Source: Streptomyces sp. V4I2 | Lineage (GTDB): Bacteria > Actinomycetota > Actinomycetes > Streptomycetales > Streptomycetaceae | Assembly (NCBI RefSeq): GCF_030817655.1 | Contig: NZ_JAUSZM010000003.1 | Location: forward strand, 5,704,001-5,768,000 | Direction of reading: 5' to 3' | DNA: 64,000 nt | Shown: positions 25,114 to 34,885 of the stretch, in pieces | Layout of the letters: the number at the start of each line of letters is the position of its first letter | Numbering within the stretch: the stretch's first letter is position 1 | Notes under the pieces: generated by a model | Databases searched by the model: none | Told to the model about the DNA's origin: nothing | Seen by the model: only the letters and a program-made list of their open reading frames with translations | Program-made: the position numbers and the translations under genes

Positions 25114-25905
25114 ATGCCTGAGCTGCCGGACGTCGAGGGATTCCGCGAGGTGCTCGAGAGCTGCGCGAAGGGCCGGGTCATCCGCCGCGTCGACGTCCGC
25201 GACGCCGGCGTCCTGCACGGGGTGAGCGCGCGGCGGCTGCGCGACGCGCTGGAGGGCCGGCGCTTCGGCCGGCCGGAGCGGCACGGGAAATGGCTGCTCG
25301 CCCGCACCGACGACGGCCCCACCCTCATGCTGCACTTCGGCATGACCGGCGCGCTGCTCTGCGACCGTCCCGACGACGAACCCGAACCCCACGACCGCGT
25401 CCTGTTCACCCTGGACGGCGGCCGCCGGCTCCGGTACCGCGACCAGCGCAAGCTCCGGGGCCTTTGGCTGGCCGACGACGACTCCGACGTCGCACGGCTG
25501 CTGGAGGGGCAGGGTCCCGACGCGATGGCGGTGGACCGCAAGGACTTCGAGGCGGCGCTCACTGCCCGCCGAGGCCGCGTCAAGACCGTCCTCACCGACC
25601 AGTCCGTCCTGGCCGGACTCGGCAATCTGCTCGCCGACGAGATCCTGTGGCGGGCCAAGCTGAACCCCACCGGCCGCGCGAACGACCTCACCGAGCCCGA
25701 ACGCCGCCGCCTCTACACCCACATGCGCCGCACCCTGCGCTCCGCGGTCACCGCGGGCCGCGTCCCACCCCGCGACTCCTGGCTCACGGGCCACCGCGAC
25801 GCCCCCGACCCCACCTGCCCCCGCTGCGGCACCCACCTACGCCGCTCCCGCCTGGCAAGCCGCACGACGGTGTGGTGCCCGCGCTGCCAGCCGGACGGTT
25901 CGTGA
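25114..25905 (+). CDS. Fpg/Nei-family DNA glycosylase
   Basis: 263 residues. It starts MPELPDVEGF: Pro2 is the Schiff-base nucleophile and Glu3 the helper, which fixes the start at 25114 rather than the longer frame from 25018. The helix-two-turn-helix is VLAGLGNLLADEILWRAKLN with the Asn of the family. A zinc finger ends the protein (CPRCGTHLRRSRL...VWCPRC). Fpg/Nei enzymes cut oxidised bases such as 8-oxoguanine or oxidised pyrimidines out of DNA and nick the backbone; which preference applies here cannot be decided, although HGKWL and the divergent zinc finger fit the actinobacterial Nei2/MutM2 group. Its last ~150 bp recur just downstream. Confidence 0.88.
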   Translation: MPELPDVEGFREVLESCAKGRVIRRVDVRDAGVLHGVSARRLRDALEGRRFGRPERHGKWLLARTDDGPTLMLHFGMTGALLCDRPDDEPEPHDRVLFTLDGGRRLRYRDQRKLRGLWLADDDSDVARLLEGQGPDAMAVDRKDFEAALTARRGRVKTVLTDQSVLAGLGNLLADEILWRAKLNPTGRANDLTEPERRRLYTHMRRTLRSAVTAGRVPPRDSWLTGHRDAPDPTCPRCGTHLRRSRLASRTTVWCPRCQPDGS

Positions 25906-25942
25906 GACCTGGGCGCACCACGGGGCGGGCTCGGACCGCGGC

Positions 25943-26045
25943 CGACCCGCCCGCCCCGCGACCCCTGGCGCACCACCACCGTGACGCCCCCGACCGGACC
26001 TGCCCGCACTGCCTACCGGACGGCTCCTGATCCCTGGGCGGTACC
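25943..26045 (+). repeat. Degenerate partial duplication of the glycosylase 3' end
   Basis: The stretch repeats the zinc-finger-coding end of the gene above: cgcgac-cctggc, a caccg-gacgcccccgacc block, acctgccc-c-ctgc, then ccggacgg-tc-tga and cctgggcg line up with 25771-25828 and 25889-25915, with the ~60 bp between missing. It is not in an open frame with the gene, so it is a remnant of a tandem duplication followed by deletion. Confidence 0.7.
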
Positions 26046-26051
26046 CGGGGA

Positions 26052-27137
26052 TCAGGCCGCCGCGGTCGGCTCGCCCGACCGGGAGCTCATCAGTGGCTGG
26101 ATGCGGGTGCCGAAGTTCTCGAGGCCTTCGAGGAAGTCGTCGAACACCAGCATGATCCCCTTGGTGCCGGCGATCTCGGCGACTTCGTCGAGCATCTTCG
26201 CGACGGTCTTGTACGAGCCGACGAGCGTGCCCATGTTGAAGTTCACGGCGCCTTCGGGGAGCACGATGGTCCTCGCGGTGGAGGAGTCGTCGGCGGTCAT
26301 GTCCGTGGCCGATTCCCCCGCCATGTACGCCAGCGCCGCGCGGTCGGCGTTGTCGTGGTAGTCCTTCCACTTCGCCTGGGCGGCCTCGTCGGTCTCGTCC
26401 GCGATGACCATGAAGAGGGAGAGCGCGCCGACGTCGCGGCCGGTCTTCTTCGCCGCGTCCACGAGCGTGGCCGTGGTGTCCGAGAGGGCGAGCGGGGTGT
26501 TCACGCCGCTGCCCAGGATGAAGTTGTACTCGGCGTGCTCGGCGGCGAACTTCATGCCGGTGTTGCTCTGGCCCGCGGCAACGATGTCAATGTGCCCGTT
26601 CGCCGGCCGCGGGGACAGCACGCAGTCGTCCATCTCGTAGAACTCGCCCTTGAAGTTGCTGACGCCCTCGCTCCACAGCTCCTTCATCACGGTGACGTAC
26701 TCGACGGCACGGTCGTACCGGTTGCCGAAGTGCTCGTCGCCGGGCCACAGGCCCATCTGGGAGTACTCGCCGGGCGCCCAGCCGGTGACGATGTTGACGC
26801 CGAAGCGGCCGGGGGCGATGGAGTCGACGGTCACGGCCATGCGCGCGACGATCGCCGGCGGCAGCGCGAGGATCGGCGTGGAGGCGTACAGCTTGATCCG
26901 GTCGGTCACGGCGGCCAGGCCCGCCATCAGTGTGAACGACTCGAGGTTGTGGTCCCAGAACTCGGTCTCGCCGCCGAAGCCCTTGAGTTTGATCATCGAC
27001 AGGGCGAAGTCGAGCCCGTGCTCCTCGGCCTTCCGCACGATGGCCTTGTTCAGCTCGAAGCTCGGCATGTACTGCGGAGAACTCTTGGAGATGAGCCAGC
27101 CGTTGTTGCCGATGGGGAGGAAGACGCCGATGTCCAT
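26052..27137 (-). CDS. rutA: Pyrimidine monooxygenase RutA (LLM-class flavin enzyme)
   Basis: 361 residues, close to E. coli RutA (~380). RutA uses FMNH2 and oxygen to open the uracil ring, the first step of the Rut pathway for pyrimidine nitrogen use. The match is strong along the length: VFLPIGNNGWLISKSSPQYM, then SMIKLKGFGGETEFWDHNLE, SFTLMAGLAAVTDRIKLYAS, PPAIVARMAVTVDSI, GVNIVTGW, WPGDEHF, VAAGQSNTGM, FMVIADETDE, and NMGTLVGSY. The start has AAGGAG four bases upstream. No other rut genes (RutB-G) are in the window, so this is an orphan. A role in another flavin monooxygenation is possible, but the sequence favours RutA. Confidence 0.88.
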   Translation of the reverse strand: MDIGVFLPIGNNGWLISKSSPQYMPSFELNKAIVRKAEEHGLDFALSMIKLKGFGGETEFWDHNLESFTLMAGLAAVTDRIKLYASTPILALPPAIVARMAVTVDSIAPGRFGVNIVTGWAPGEYSQMGLWPGDEHFGNRYDRAVEYVTVMKELWSEGVSNFKGEFYEMDDCVLSPRPANGHIDIVAAGQSNTGMKFAAEHAEYNFILGSGVNTPLALSDTTATLVDAAKKTGRDVGALSLFMVIADETDEAAQAKWKDYHDNADRAALAYMAGESATDMTADDSSTARTIVLPEGAVNFNMGTLVGSYKTVAKMLDEVAEIAGTKGIMLVFDDFLEGLENFGTRIQPLMSSRSGEPTAAA

Positions 27138-27326
27138 GCCGCTCCTTGGCGGGTCGGGGCCGTGGTGTCACGCCGGACGGTCACGTGACGTCGGCGATCC
27201 AAGGTGGTCGAAGGTGATCCAAGATAACTCCGCCTGGTTTCCGGGCTGTTGATTCCCCGCGCGAGCAGTGGCCGGCCCCGGAGTGATAATCCTGCGAAGC
27301 ACTGCTTCGGATGAGACGGGAACGGT

Positions 27327-27332
27327 TAGATA
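27327..27332 (+). promoter_or_regulatory. -10-like hexamer TAGATA for a leaderless start
   Basis: TAGATA stands 6 nt before the ATG at 27339 with no Shine-Dalgarno sequence. Confidence 0.4.
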
Positions 27333-27338
27333 CCGGGT

Positions 27339-30282
27339 ATGAACGCACGGCTGGCCCTGCTCAGCACGGTGGACCCCGGTATCGCGGAAAGCGAGGTCTT
27401 CCGGCTGGCGCTCCAGCATGCGGTGGGCGAGCTCGGCGCCTTGGGGGGAACGATTCACCTCCGTGGCCCCATGTCCGCGCTGCGCCTGGGTGTCGGCGAC
27501 CGGCCTGCCTCCCGTCCTGACGCGCTCCTGGGAGATCGTCGACCAGGAGGGCCCGCTGGCCCCGGCCCGCGCCCTGCACCGGGGCAGCGGCGTATGGGTG
27601 CCGCTGGAATCCGGCGAGCAGGCCGGCCCGGCCGGGTGGCCCGGCACCGGCCTGGCCGCCGTACCGGTGTTCAGCGGGGACCGCAGCATCGGCGCGCTCA
27701 CCGTCCTGATGGGCGACAGCGGCGAGCCCACCCCCGGGCAGTGGGACTTCCTGCGGGCCGTCATCGCCTGGACCGAGGAGCGCATGGCCCAGGCGCCGCC
27801 GCCGTCCGGTCCCTCGCAGACGGAGCTGAGCGCCGACCGCCTGCGGCAGGCCCTGAAGGAGGTCAGCGTCGGCTCCTGGGACTGGAACATCCGCACCGGT
27901 GACCTGGTCTGGGACGAGGCGGCCCTGGAGCTCTACGGCACCAGGCCGCAGGACTACACCGGCAGGATCGAGAACTGGATGCGGATCGTCCACCCCGACG
28001 ACCTGGCGCCGACCCTGGACGCGGCGGGGCGGGCGATCCGCGACCACGGCGTGTACGAGGCCGAGTACCGGGTGCGCAAACTGGACGGAACGTGGGGCTG
28101 GACCCAGGCCCGCGGCCGGGCGACGTACGACGAGCAGGGCGAGGCCGAGCGGATGATCGGCGTGGGGTGGGACAGCGACGAGCCCCGTTCCGCGCGTGAC
28201 GCGCTCAGCCGGGCCCTGCGGCACATGAGCGACGGCTTCCTGGCCGTGGACGACGGGTGGCGGATCACCTTCGCCAACCTGGAGGCGGAACGCACGCTGG
28301 GCTTCTCCGAGGAGGAGCTCTTCGGACGCGTCCTGTGGGACCTGCCCTCCGCACGGCAGGTCCCCGGCCTGGAGAAGCGCTGCCGGCAGGCCGCGGCCGA
28401 GGACAAGCCCGCCGGCTTCGACGTGCACATGCCGGACACCGGCCGCCGCTACCACCTGCGGCTGGTTCCGGGTCCCGACGGCCGCACCCTCTACTTCACC
28501 GACGTCACCGAGAAACGGCGCCTGGCACAGGAGCGTGAGGCGTCCGAGAGCGCCGCGTCCGAGCGCGCGGCCCGGATCGCGGAGCTGACCGCGGCGCTCG
28601 CCAAGGCGACGACGTCACGGGACGTGGTGGAGGCGGTCGCCCAGCGGGTTCTGCCGCCGTTCGCCGCCGCCGGACTCCTGGTCCAGGCCGTCGAAGGCCG
28701 GCGGCTCCACAACGTCGGAGCCGTCGGCTACCCGGCCGACTTCCTCGACGCCGTCAACAGCGTCCGGTGGACGACGCACAACCCGGCCTGGGAGGCGATT
28801 GAGGCGGACGCGCCGCTGTTCCTGTCCTCGGTGCGGGAGTTCGCCGCGCGCTGGCCCGACCTGGCCCACCTGCTCGACCTCGGCGACAAGCAGGCCTGGG
28901 CCTTCCTGCCGCTGACCGCGTCCGGGCACACCTTCGGGGTGTGCGTGGTCTCCTTCGACCGGCCGCGCCGCCTCACCCACGACGAACGCACCCTGCTGAC
29001 CACCATCAGCGCCCTCGTCGCCCAGGCCCTGGAACGGGCCCGGCTCTACGACGCCGAACACACCCGCTCCCGCGAACTCCAGCGCAGCCTGCTCCCCCGG
29101 GGCCTGCCCGACCTGCCCGCGTGCACCGCCGCCGCCCGCTACCTCCCCGCCGGACAGGGCATGGACGTGGGCGGCGACTGGTACGACATCATCCCGCTCT
29201 CCGGCGGCCAGGTCGCTCTCGTCGTCGGCGACGTCATGGGCCACGGCCTGCCCGAGGCGGCCACCATGGGCCGCCTGCGCACGGCCGTCCACACCCTGGC
29301 CGACCTCGAACTGCCCCCCGACGAGATCATGAGCCACCTCAACGACATCGTCGGCGGCATGGGCGAGGAGTCGTACGTCACCTGCCTGTACGCGCTCTAC
29401 GACTCCACCACCCAGGTCTGCTCCATCGCCCGCGCCGGACACCCGCCGCCGGCCCTGGTCCACCCCGACGGCACCGTGCACTTCCCGGCCCTGGCCGCGG
29501 ACCCGCCCCTGGGCGCGGCGGAACCACCGTTCGAGACGGTCGAGTTGCACGTTCCCGAGGGCAGCCTGCTCGTGCTCTACACCGACGGCCTGGTCGAGTC
29601 GTCGACACGCGAGATCGACGAGGGCATGGCGGACCTGGCCCGGCTCCTGCGCACGGCCCACGAGAACGGCACGGCCGCGGACCTGGAACAGCTCTGCGAC
29701 ACCCTCACCGCCGGCCTGCTCCCCGCCGAGCACCAGGCGGCCGACGACGCCGCGTTCCTCGTCGCCCGCCTGCACGCCCTGACCGGCGACCGGATCGCCT
29801 CCTGGCCGCTCCCCGAGGACCCCAAAGCGGCCGGCCAGGCCCGCCGCCACGTCCGCGAACAGCTCTCCGCCTGGGACCTGGACGACCTCACCCCCACCAC
29901 GGAACTCCTGGCCAGCGAACTGGTCGGCAACGTCGTACGCCACGCCAAGGGCCCGGTCAGCCTCCGCCTGCTGTACGACGCCGACCTGATCTGCGAGGTC
30001 TTCGACGGCAGCCTGACGATGCCCCGCATCCGCCGCGCCACGGACACCGACGAGGGCGGCCGCGGCCTGCAACTCGTCACCGCACTCTCCCAACGCTGGG
30101 GCACCCGCTACACCCCGACCGGAAAATGCATCTGGACCGAACAGCCCCTGCCCGGCCCGACCGGCCGCCAGGACCACCCGTCCGACGACGCCCTGTCCCT
30201 GATGTTCCCGAAACTGCTCCCGGACACCGAGGAGTTCGACGGAGACCTGGACGCCCTGCCGTTCGGGGACGAGGACTTGTAG
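27339..30282 (+). pseudogene. PAS/GAF/SpoIIE phosphatase with ATPase domain, frameshifted near its start
   Basis: A ~980-residue multi-domain regulator. Domains in order: N-terminal GAF-like region (NARLALLSTVDPGIAESEVF..., ~1-160), PAS (~165-280, with WDWNIRTGDLVWDEAALELY), second PAS (~288-387), GAF (~427-565), SpoIIE-type PP2C phosphatase (~580-790, with GGDWYDIIPLSGGQVALVVG and DVMGHGLPEAAT), and a histidine-kinase-like ATPase (~837-935, ASELVGNVVRHAKG then GGRGLQLV). The first frame breaks after SALRL at 27488-27490: removing one G joins it to the main frame (VSATGLPPVLTRSWEIVDQE). If real, only an internal start could make the protein; if an error, the gene is whole. Such proteins dephosphorylate anti-anti-sigma factors and control alternative sigma factors. 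Confidence 0.85.
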
Positions 30283-30284
30283 AA

Positions 30285-30290
30285 CATAAT
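30285..30290 (+). promoter_or_regulatory. -10-like hexamer CATAAT for a leaderless start
   Basis: CATAAT stands 8 nt before the ATG at 30299, just after the stop of the phosphatase gene; no ribosome site. Confidence 0.4.
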
Positions 30291-30298
30291 CGCCTGCC

Positions 30299-31003
30299 AT
30301 GGACGTGCTGATGCCCATGCTCATGATCCTGCTCGTGTTCGGGATGTTCGCCCTCGTCATCACCATGTTCGTACGCAACCGCAGGAGCGTGACGCGCGGC
30401 CTCCAGGGGAGAGCCGAGGCGATCCGGGTCGCCCAGGAGCGCGGCTGGAGCTACCAGGCGAACACGTACGGGCTGGTCGACCGGCTCTGCGGCATGGCTC
30501 CGCTGCCCAAGCGGGGCAGCAACCTGCACGGGCGGCACTACATCACCGGCGAGTTCCGGGGCCGCGCCTTCTGCGCCTTCGAATACACGACCGGCGCCGG
30601 CGGCGTCAACGACGACCCGGGCAACGACCAGGCCGTCTTCTGGACGGTGTTCGCGGTCACCGCGCCGGGCCCCGGACCCGAGCTGGTCGTGCGGCGGCCG
30701 CAGGCCCTCGACGGGATGACCCAGCGCGGGCGCCTGGTCGAGCTCGGCGTGCCGGAGTTCGACGAGACGTTCCGGGTGATCACGGACGACGAGGCGTTCG
30801 CCCGCACCGCCCTGACCGGCGAGGTGGTGCCCTTCCTGGCCGCGCACCCGCGAGCCGGGAAGGACGCCCCGGTCCGGCTGCACAACGACGAGCTGCTCAC
30901 CTGGTACCAGGGCCGCCTCAGCCCGCAGGGCATCGACGAGCGGCTCGCCTATCTGTGCGACGTACTCGACCGGATCCCTCCGCGGGTCTGGTCGACCGTC
31001 TGA
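30299..31003 (+). CDS. Single-pass membrane protein of unknown function
   Basis: 234 residues. One N-terminal helix (MPMLMILLVFGMFALVITMF) with an Arg-rich cytoplasmic side, then a soluble domain with GRAEAIRVAQERGWSYQANT, GSNLHGRHYITGEFRGRAF and CAFEYTTGAG, ending ...LLTWYQGRLSPQGI. This conserved streptomycete pattern has no known role. It starts 16 bp after the phosphatase stop. The ATG has a -10-like hexamer in place of a ribosome site, so it likely has its own leaderless transcript. Confidence 0.7.
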   Translation: MDVLMPMLMILLVFGMFALVITMFVRNRRSVTRGLQGRAEAIRVAQERGWSYQANTYGLVDRLCGMAPLPKRGSNLHGRHYITGEFRGRAFCAFEYTTGAGGVNDDPGNDQAVFWTVFAVTAPGPGPELVVRRPQALDGMTQRGRLVELGVPEFDETFRVITDDEAFARTALTGEVVPFLAAHPRAGKDAPVRLHNDELLTWYQGRLSPQGIDERLAYLCDVLDRIPPRVWSTV

Positions 31004-31007
31004 GATC

Positions 31008-32318
31008 TCAGCCGGGGATGGTCGGGTTCCACTCGTCCCGTGCCCACTTGGAGTCGCCGAGCGGGTAGTTGTACGCGGGCCGGCCCACGTTTCCGCTCGT
31101 CCGGAAGGGCTTGCCGTTGTCGTCGATGCGCAGGATGCCCTTCTGGTTGCCGCTGGACCACTCCAGGTCCAGGTACCAGCTCACGTTGTACGCCCGCGCG
31201 TTGGCGAAGATGTAGAAGACCTCGGGATCCGACTCACTCACCTTGTACGGGAAGTCGCGCTGACCGGCCTTGGGCGAGATCGCGGGCCGCCCGGCATCGA
31301 GGTCCACACCGAACGCCGCCGTCTCCACGCCGCCACCGCAGCCGACGCCCATCGCGAAGTCGTTCCACTTGAGCGGTGTGCTCTTCTCCACGATCCGCAC
31401 ATGGAGTTCGTCCAGGACGACGGTGGCCTTCCCGGTGCCCTGCACGGTCAGTTCGAGCATCTGCTGCCCGGCGGCGACCCCGCCGAACGCGGTGACCCAC
31501 CCGCGCGCGTCCGGCTCAGGCGGCGGCGGGGGCACGTCCTCGGGTTCCCGGTCGAGCAGGTAGTGCTGGCTGCACGGCCCTTCCCACTTGTACGGATCGA
31601 CGTCGACGGCGGGCGCGGTGGCCCCGTCCTCGACACCGCCGCCCTGGGCCGCCCCGGCCCCACCGCTCCGGGTGGCGGAGGCGGAGACGGAAGCCGTGGG
31701 ACTGCCGCTGCGGGACGCGGACGGCGAGGGAGACTTGCCTTTCCCGTCGGCCGACTCGGAGGCGCCGGGACTTTCGTCGACGGACCGGGAGGCGGCGCCC
31801 GCGGGCTGCTTCGCGCCCTGGTCGTCACCGCTCGCGCCGGGCACGAGATTCACCACGAGCACGGCCGACACGACGGCGGCGGCCACGGCGGCGCCGACGA
31901 GGACGGCGGTACGCCGCCGTCGCGCCACGGGAGCCTCCGTCAGGGGCGGCCGCTCGATCTCGGGAACGGGCTCGGGAACGGGTTCGGGTTCGGGAACGGG
32001 CTCGGCCGCCGCTTCGGGCTCCGCCGCCGTACCTGCTCCGGTCTCGGGCTCCGCCTTCTGCCCCCGCCGGGCATCCGCGAGAACCCACCGCCGATGCAGT
32101 TCCACCAGTTCCTCGGGCGTCGCCTTGCACACGCGCGCGAACCGCTCCACGGGCGCGTAGTCCGTCGGTACGGCGTCCCCGTTGACGTACCGGTGAAGCG
32201 TGGACGTACTCGTGTGCAGCCGCTTCCCGAGCACCCCGTAACTGAGCCCGGATCGCTCCTTCAACTGGCCCAGCAGCTCCGAGAACTCGTCCCCCGCCAC
32301 CATTCCTCCCTCTCTCAC
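31008..32318 (-). CDS. XRE-type helix-turn-helix protein with membrane anchor and outer domain
   Basis: 436 residues from GTG at 32318, chosen because GGAGGT lies eight bases upstream; an ATG 15 bp further in has worse spacing. Residues ~10-70 are an XRE HTH: LLGQLKERSGLSYGVLGKRL, then HTSTSTLHRYVNGDAVP. A long Glu/Pro-rich spacer with PEPEPVPEPVPE, then a membrane helix (VLVGAAVAAAVVSAVLVVNL, ~137-156), a Ser/Thr/Ala-rich outer linker, and a ~200-residue outer domain with two Cys pairs. Such single-membrane HTH proteins are abundant in Streptomyces and may regulate genes in response to the cell surface, but the ligand is unknown. Confidence 0.8.
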   Translation of the reverse strand: MREGGMVAGDEFSELLGQLKERSGLSYGVLGKRLHTSTSTLHRYVNGDAVPTDYAPVERFARVCKATPEELVELHRRWVLADARRGQKAEPETGAGTAAEPEAAAEPVPEPEPVPEPVPEIERPPLTEAPVARRRRTAVLVGAAVAAAVVSAVLVVNLVPGASGDDQGAKQPAGAASRSVDESPGASESADGKGKSPSPSASRSGSPTASVSASATRSGGAGAAQGGGVEDGATAPAVDVDPYKWEGPCSQHYLLDREPEDVPPPPPEPDARGWVTAFGGVAAGQQMLELTVQGTGKATVVLDELHVRIVEKSTPLKWNDFAMGVGCGGGVETAAFGVDLDAGRPAISPKAGQRDFPYKVSESDPEVFYIFANARAYNVSWYLDLEWSSGNQKGILRIDDNGKPFRTSGNVGRPAYNYPLGDSKWARDEWNPTIPG

Positions 32319-32513
32319 GTCCCGGACCTCCGTTCCAGGGGGAGGTCATTCCCCCAGGTCAGAGGTATTGCGAGCGTTCCAGCGTTCCGGATGCCCCGGC
32401 AGTCGTGGCGGCCGGGACGGATCACCGCACAAGCTTGGGCCATCCAAGCACGCCGCTCCCGGCACCCGGTCGAGCGGCCCATGCCAACACCCGTACCGCA
32501 CCAGGGGGATCTC

Positions 32514-33296
32514 ATGTCCACACGTACCCGCCGCACCCGCCGCTCCCGCATGCTCGTCGCCGCCGCGATCACGGCCGCCACGCTGACGCTGGCGGCATGC
32601 AACGGCGGAGAGGGCGTCCGCGACGAGGGGGCGTCGGCCGGATCCTCGTCCACGGCGGCGCCCACGGCCTCCACCACGCCTTCGCAGAAGGCGAGCGGGG
32701 GAACGTCCACCGGAGCGGGCCAGACCGACCAGACCGACCAGACCGGCTCTACCTCCAAGGGCTCGACGGGCGGCGCGGCCGGTTCGAGCGGCACGACGGG
32801 CTCGTCGAGCTCGAAGGGTTCCTCGGGTTCGTCGGGTTCCTCGGGTTCCACTGGTTCGGTCTCCGCGGGCTCGGACGACTCGGCGTCCGCCTCCGTCCCC
32901 TGCTCCAGCGCCTCCACCCGGATGGCCGCCACGGTGGTCGCCCGTCCGCTCAACCACCTTCTCCTCACCGTCACCAACACCGGCTCGAAGAACTGTGACC
33001 TGACCGGCTTCCCGGCCGTCCGGCTCGGGGCGGCCCAGTCCGTCCCGCCGGCCTTCGAGGACTCCAAGCCGCAGGCGGTGGTCACGCTGGCCCCCGGCGA
33101 GTCGGGCTACGCGAGCGTCCTTCTCTCGGCCGCGGACGGCAGCGGCTCCAATGGCTACACGGCCAAGTCCCTCGAGGTCTCCTACGGCGAGGGCGCGAGC
33201 GCCCGCCCGTCACTCCCCGCGAAGGGCGTGTACGTCGACGACTCGATCGGCGTCTCGTACTGGCAGTCGACCATGGCCGACGCCCTGGCCTGGTGA
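32514..33296 (+). CDS. DUF4232-domain lipoprotein
   Basis: 260 residues. Signal peptide with lipobox LAAC (~28), then a ~90-residue Ser/Gly/Thr-rich linker, including DQTDQT and SSGSSGSSGSTG runs, and a C-terminal ~150-residue DUF4232 domain: NHLLLTVTNTGSKNCDLTGF, VVTLAPGESGYASVLL, YWQSTMADALAW. The beta-sandwich has a conserved Cys pair. Start ATG with GGGGGAT upstream. A paralogue with the same ending lies at 60521-61267. Likely a surface lipoprotein; function unknown. Confidence 0.82.
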   Translation: MSTRTRRTRRSRMLVAAAITAATLTLAACNGGEGVRDEGASAGSSSTAAPTASTTPSQKASGGTSTGAGQTDQTDQTGSTSKGSTGGAAGSSGTTGSSSSKGSSGSSGSSGSTGSVSAGSDDSASASVPCSSASTRMAATVVARPLNHLLLTVTNTGSKNCDLTGFPAVRLGAAQSVPPAFEDSKPQAVVTLAPGESGYASVLLSAADGSGSNGYTAKSLEVSYGEGASARPSLPAKGVYVDDSIGVSYWQSTMADALAW

Positions 33297-33329
33297 CGTA
33301 CCGGCTCACCGACGCGAGTCCGCGTACAG

Positions 33330-33363
33330 AGGCGCTCGGCAGGGAAACCCCGGCCGAGCGCCT
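33330..33363. terminator. Terminator hairpin between convergent genes
   Basis: aggcgctcggc-(12 bases)-gccgagcgcct: 11-bp perfect stem between the DUF4232 lipoprotein gene and the beta-propeller gene. Confidence 0.7.
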
Positions 33364-33377
33364 GTCGTGGGAGGGGC

Positions 33378-34754
33378 TCAGTCGGAGGTGATGTCGACCG
33401 TGACCGAGCCATAGGCGTAGGCGTGCCGCGCGTCGCCGTAGTACTGGACGGTGTACTGGACATTGCCCTTGGCCTTCGGCCGGTCCGTGTAGCTGAACGT
33501 GCCGTCGGCGGCGACGGTCGCGGACCCGATCATCGTGCCCTCACCCGCCAGGGGGTCGTCGAGCCGCCAGATGTCGACGGTGCTTCCGGTGCCGAATCCC
33601 ACGGGCGCCACGAGCTTCCCGGTGAGGGTGAGGTCCTGGTTCCGGGGCGACGAGGCGGGTGCCCGCACGGTGACGGTGGTGTCGACCTGCGGGTGGTTCA
33701 GGACCTGCAGCGACAGGGACGAGGAGCCGCTGTCCTCGGTGACCGCGAAGATCCGGCTGCCGTCCGGCGCCCAGGCCAGACCGCCGGACTGGAGGGTGTT
33801 GGTGGTGTAGGGGGACGACGCCGGGAAGTCCCAGGTGTGGAAGGCCGTGGAGTCGCCCTGCGGGAACAGGTACACGTCGGGCGAGGAGGCGCCGTCGATG
33901 CCCGCCGCGATCGTGCCGTCGGGGGCGATGGCCACGGAGTTGGGGTAGTGGCTGGTGGTGTAGCGGCCGTCGTCCGACAGGTCGGCGGTGCGGAACGCCT
34001 GGTGGTAATAGGGGTTGGCGCAGGCGACGACGACCCGCGCGGCGTCCGGCGTCAGGGCCAGGTCCTGGAGGCTCGCGCACCCGTCCGGCCCCGGATCGAC
34101 GCGCCTGGCCTGTGCGTCGGCCCGGCCGGTGCTCACGTCGTACACCGCCAGGGAGGCGGCGTTGCCGTCGGACTCGGCGGCGACGAGGGTGTCCGGATCC
34201 TGCGGCGTGGCCGCGAGGTGCGGCGCGCCGCGGAACGTGTCGAGGCCCTGGTCCCGTGTGACGACCGGCTGCGCGCCGCTCAGGTCCAGGGAGCCGAGGG
34301 CGCCGTGCCAGGTGTCGGTGCTGTAGCCGAACCAGATCTTCCCGCCGGCGAGCGCGAGGGAGGTCGGGCCGGCGTAGGCGCCCGCACCGGTGCCGGTGTC
34401 GTACCGGGCGGTCTCCTGCAGCGTGGCGGTGTCGATCGCGGCGATCGCGCCGGCGTCGCGGAGAGCCACGTACAGCGTCCGGGAGTCGCTGGACAGCGCG
34501 ACTCCCCAGGCACCGGCCTCCCCGCCGATCTGCTTCACGACCTGGCCCGTGTAGTCCGTCACCAGAACGCTGCCACCGAACGGGTCACTGAGGAACACCT
34601 GCTGATGAGCCGCGTCGACAGCCATGTCGCGATACGAGCTGATCGGCAGTGAGGTACTGGTGTCCGCGGCGGCCGTGGTCGTTCCGAGGCCGAGGAGCGA
34701 GAGGCTCAGGGCGGCGGAGAGTGCCGCTCTTTCGGCGAACTGTCTTATGCGCAC
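33378..34754 (-). CDS. Secreted beta-propeller protein with Ig-like tail
   Basis: 458 residues from GTG at 34754 (GAAGGAAG upstream), chosen over the longer frame to 34829 because it gives a normal signal peptide (RAALSAALSLSLLGLGTTTA). Residues ~45-345 form YncE-like propeller blades (MAVDAAHQQVFLSDPFGGSV, GVALSSDSRTLYVALRDAG, LALTPDAARVVVACANP, GLAWAPDGSRIFAVTED), followed by a C-terminal Ig-like domain (~365-455) with RAPASSPRNQDLTLTGKLVA and DGTFSYTD. Probably an extracellular or surface binding protein; no catalytic motif. Confidence 0.8.
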   Translation of the reverse strand: MRIRQFAERAALSAALSLSLLGLGTTTAAADTSTSLPISSYRDMAVDAAHQQVFLSDPFGGSVLVTDYTGQVVKQIGGEAGAWGVALSSDSRTLYVALRDAGAIAAIDTATLQETARYDTGTGAGAYAGPTSLALAGGKIWFGYSTDTWHGALGSLDLSGAQPVVTRDQGLDTFRGAPHLAATPQDPDTLVAAESDGNAASLAVYDVSTGRADAQARRVDPGPDGCASLQDLALTPDAARVVVACANPYYHQAFRTADLSDDGRYTTSHYPNSVAIAPDGTIAAGIDGASSPDVYLFPQGDSTAFHTWDFPASSPYTTNTLQSGGLAWAPDGSRIFAVTEDSGSSSLSLQVLNHPQVDTTVTVRAPASSPRNQDLTLTGKLVAPVGFGTGSTVDIWRLDDPLAGEGTMIGSATVAADGTFSYTDRPKAKGNVQYTVQYYGDARHAYAYGSVTVDITSD

Positions 34755-34885
34755 GTGTCGGTCGCTTCCTTCGGTAGGCGTCTGCGGGTGAACTCCACGC
34801 CACTGTCTTGATCGACAAGCGGCACTCATCCAGCGCAGAGCCCCAACCAGACGTCACACACGGCGGGTTACGCCTCAGCTCGGCC

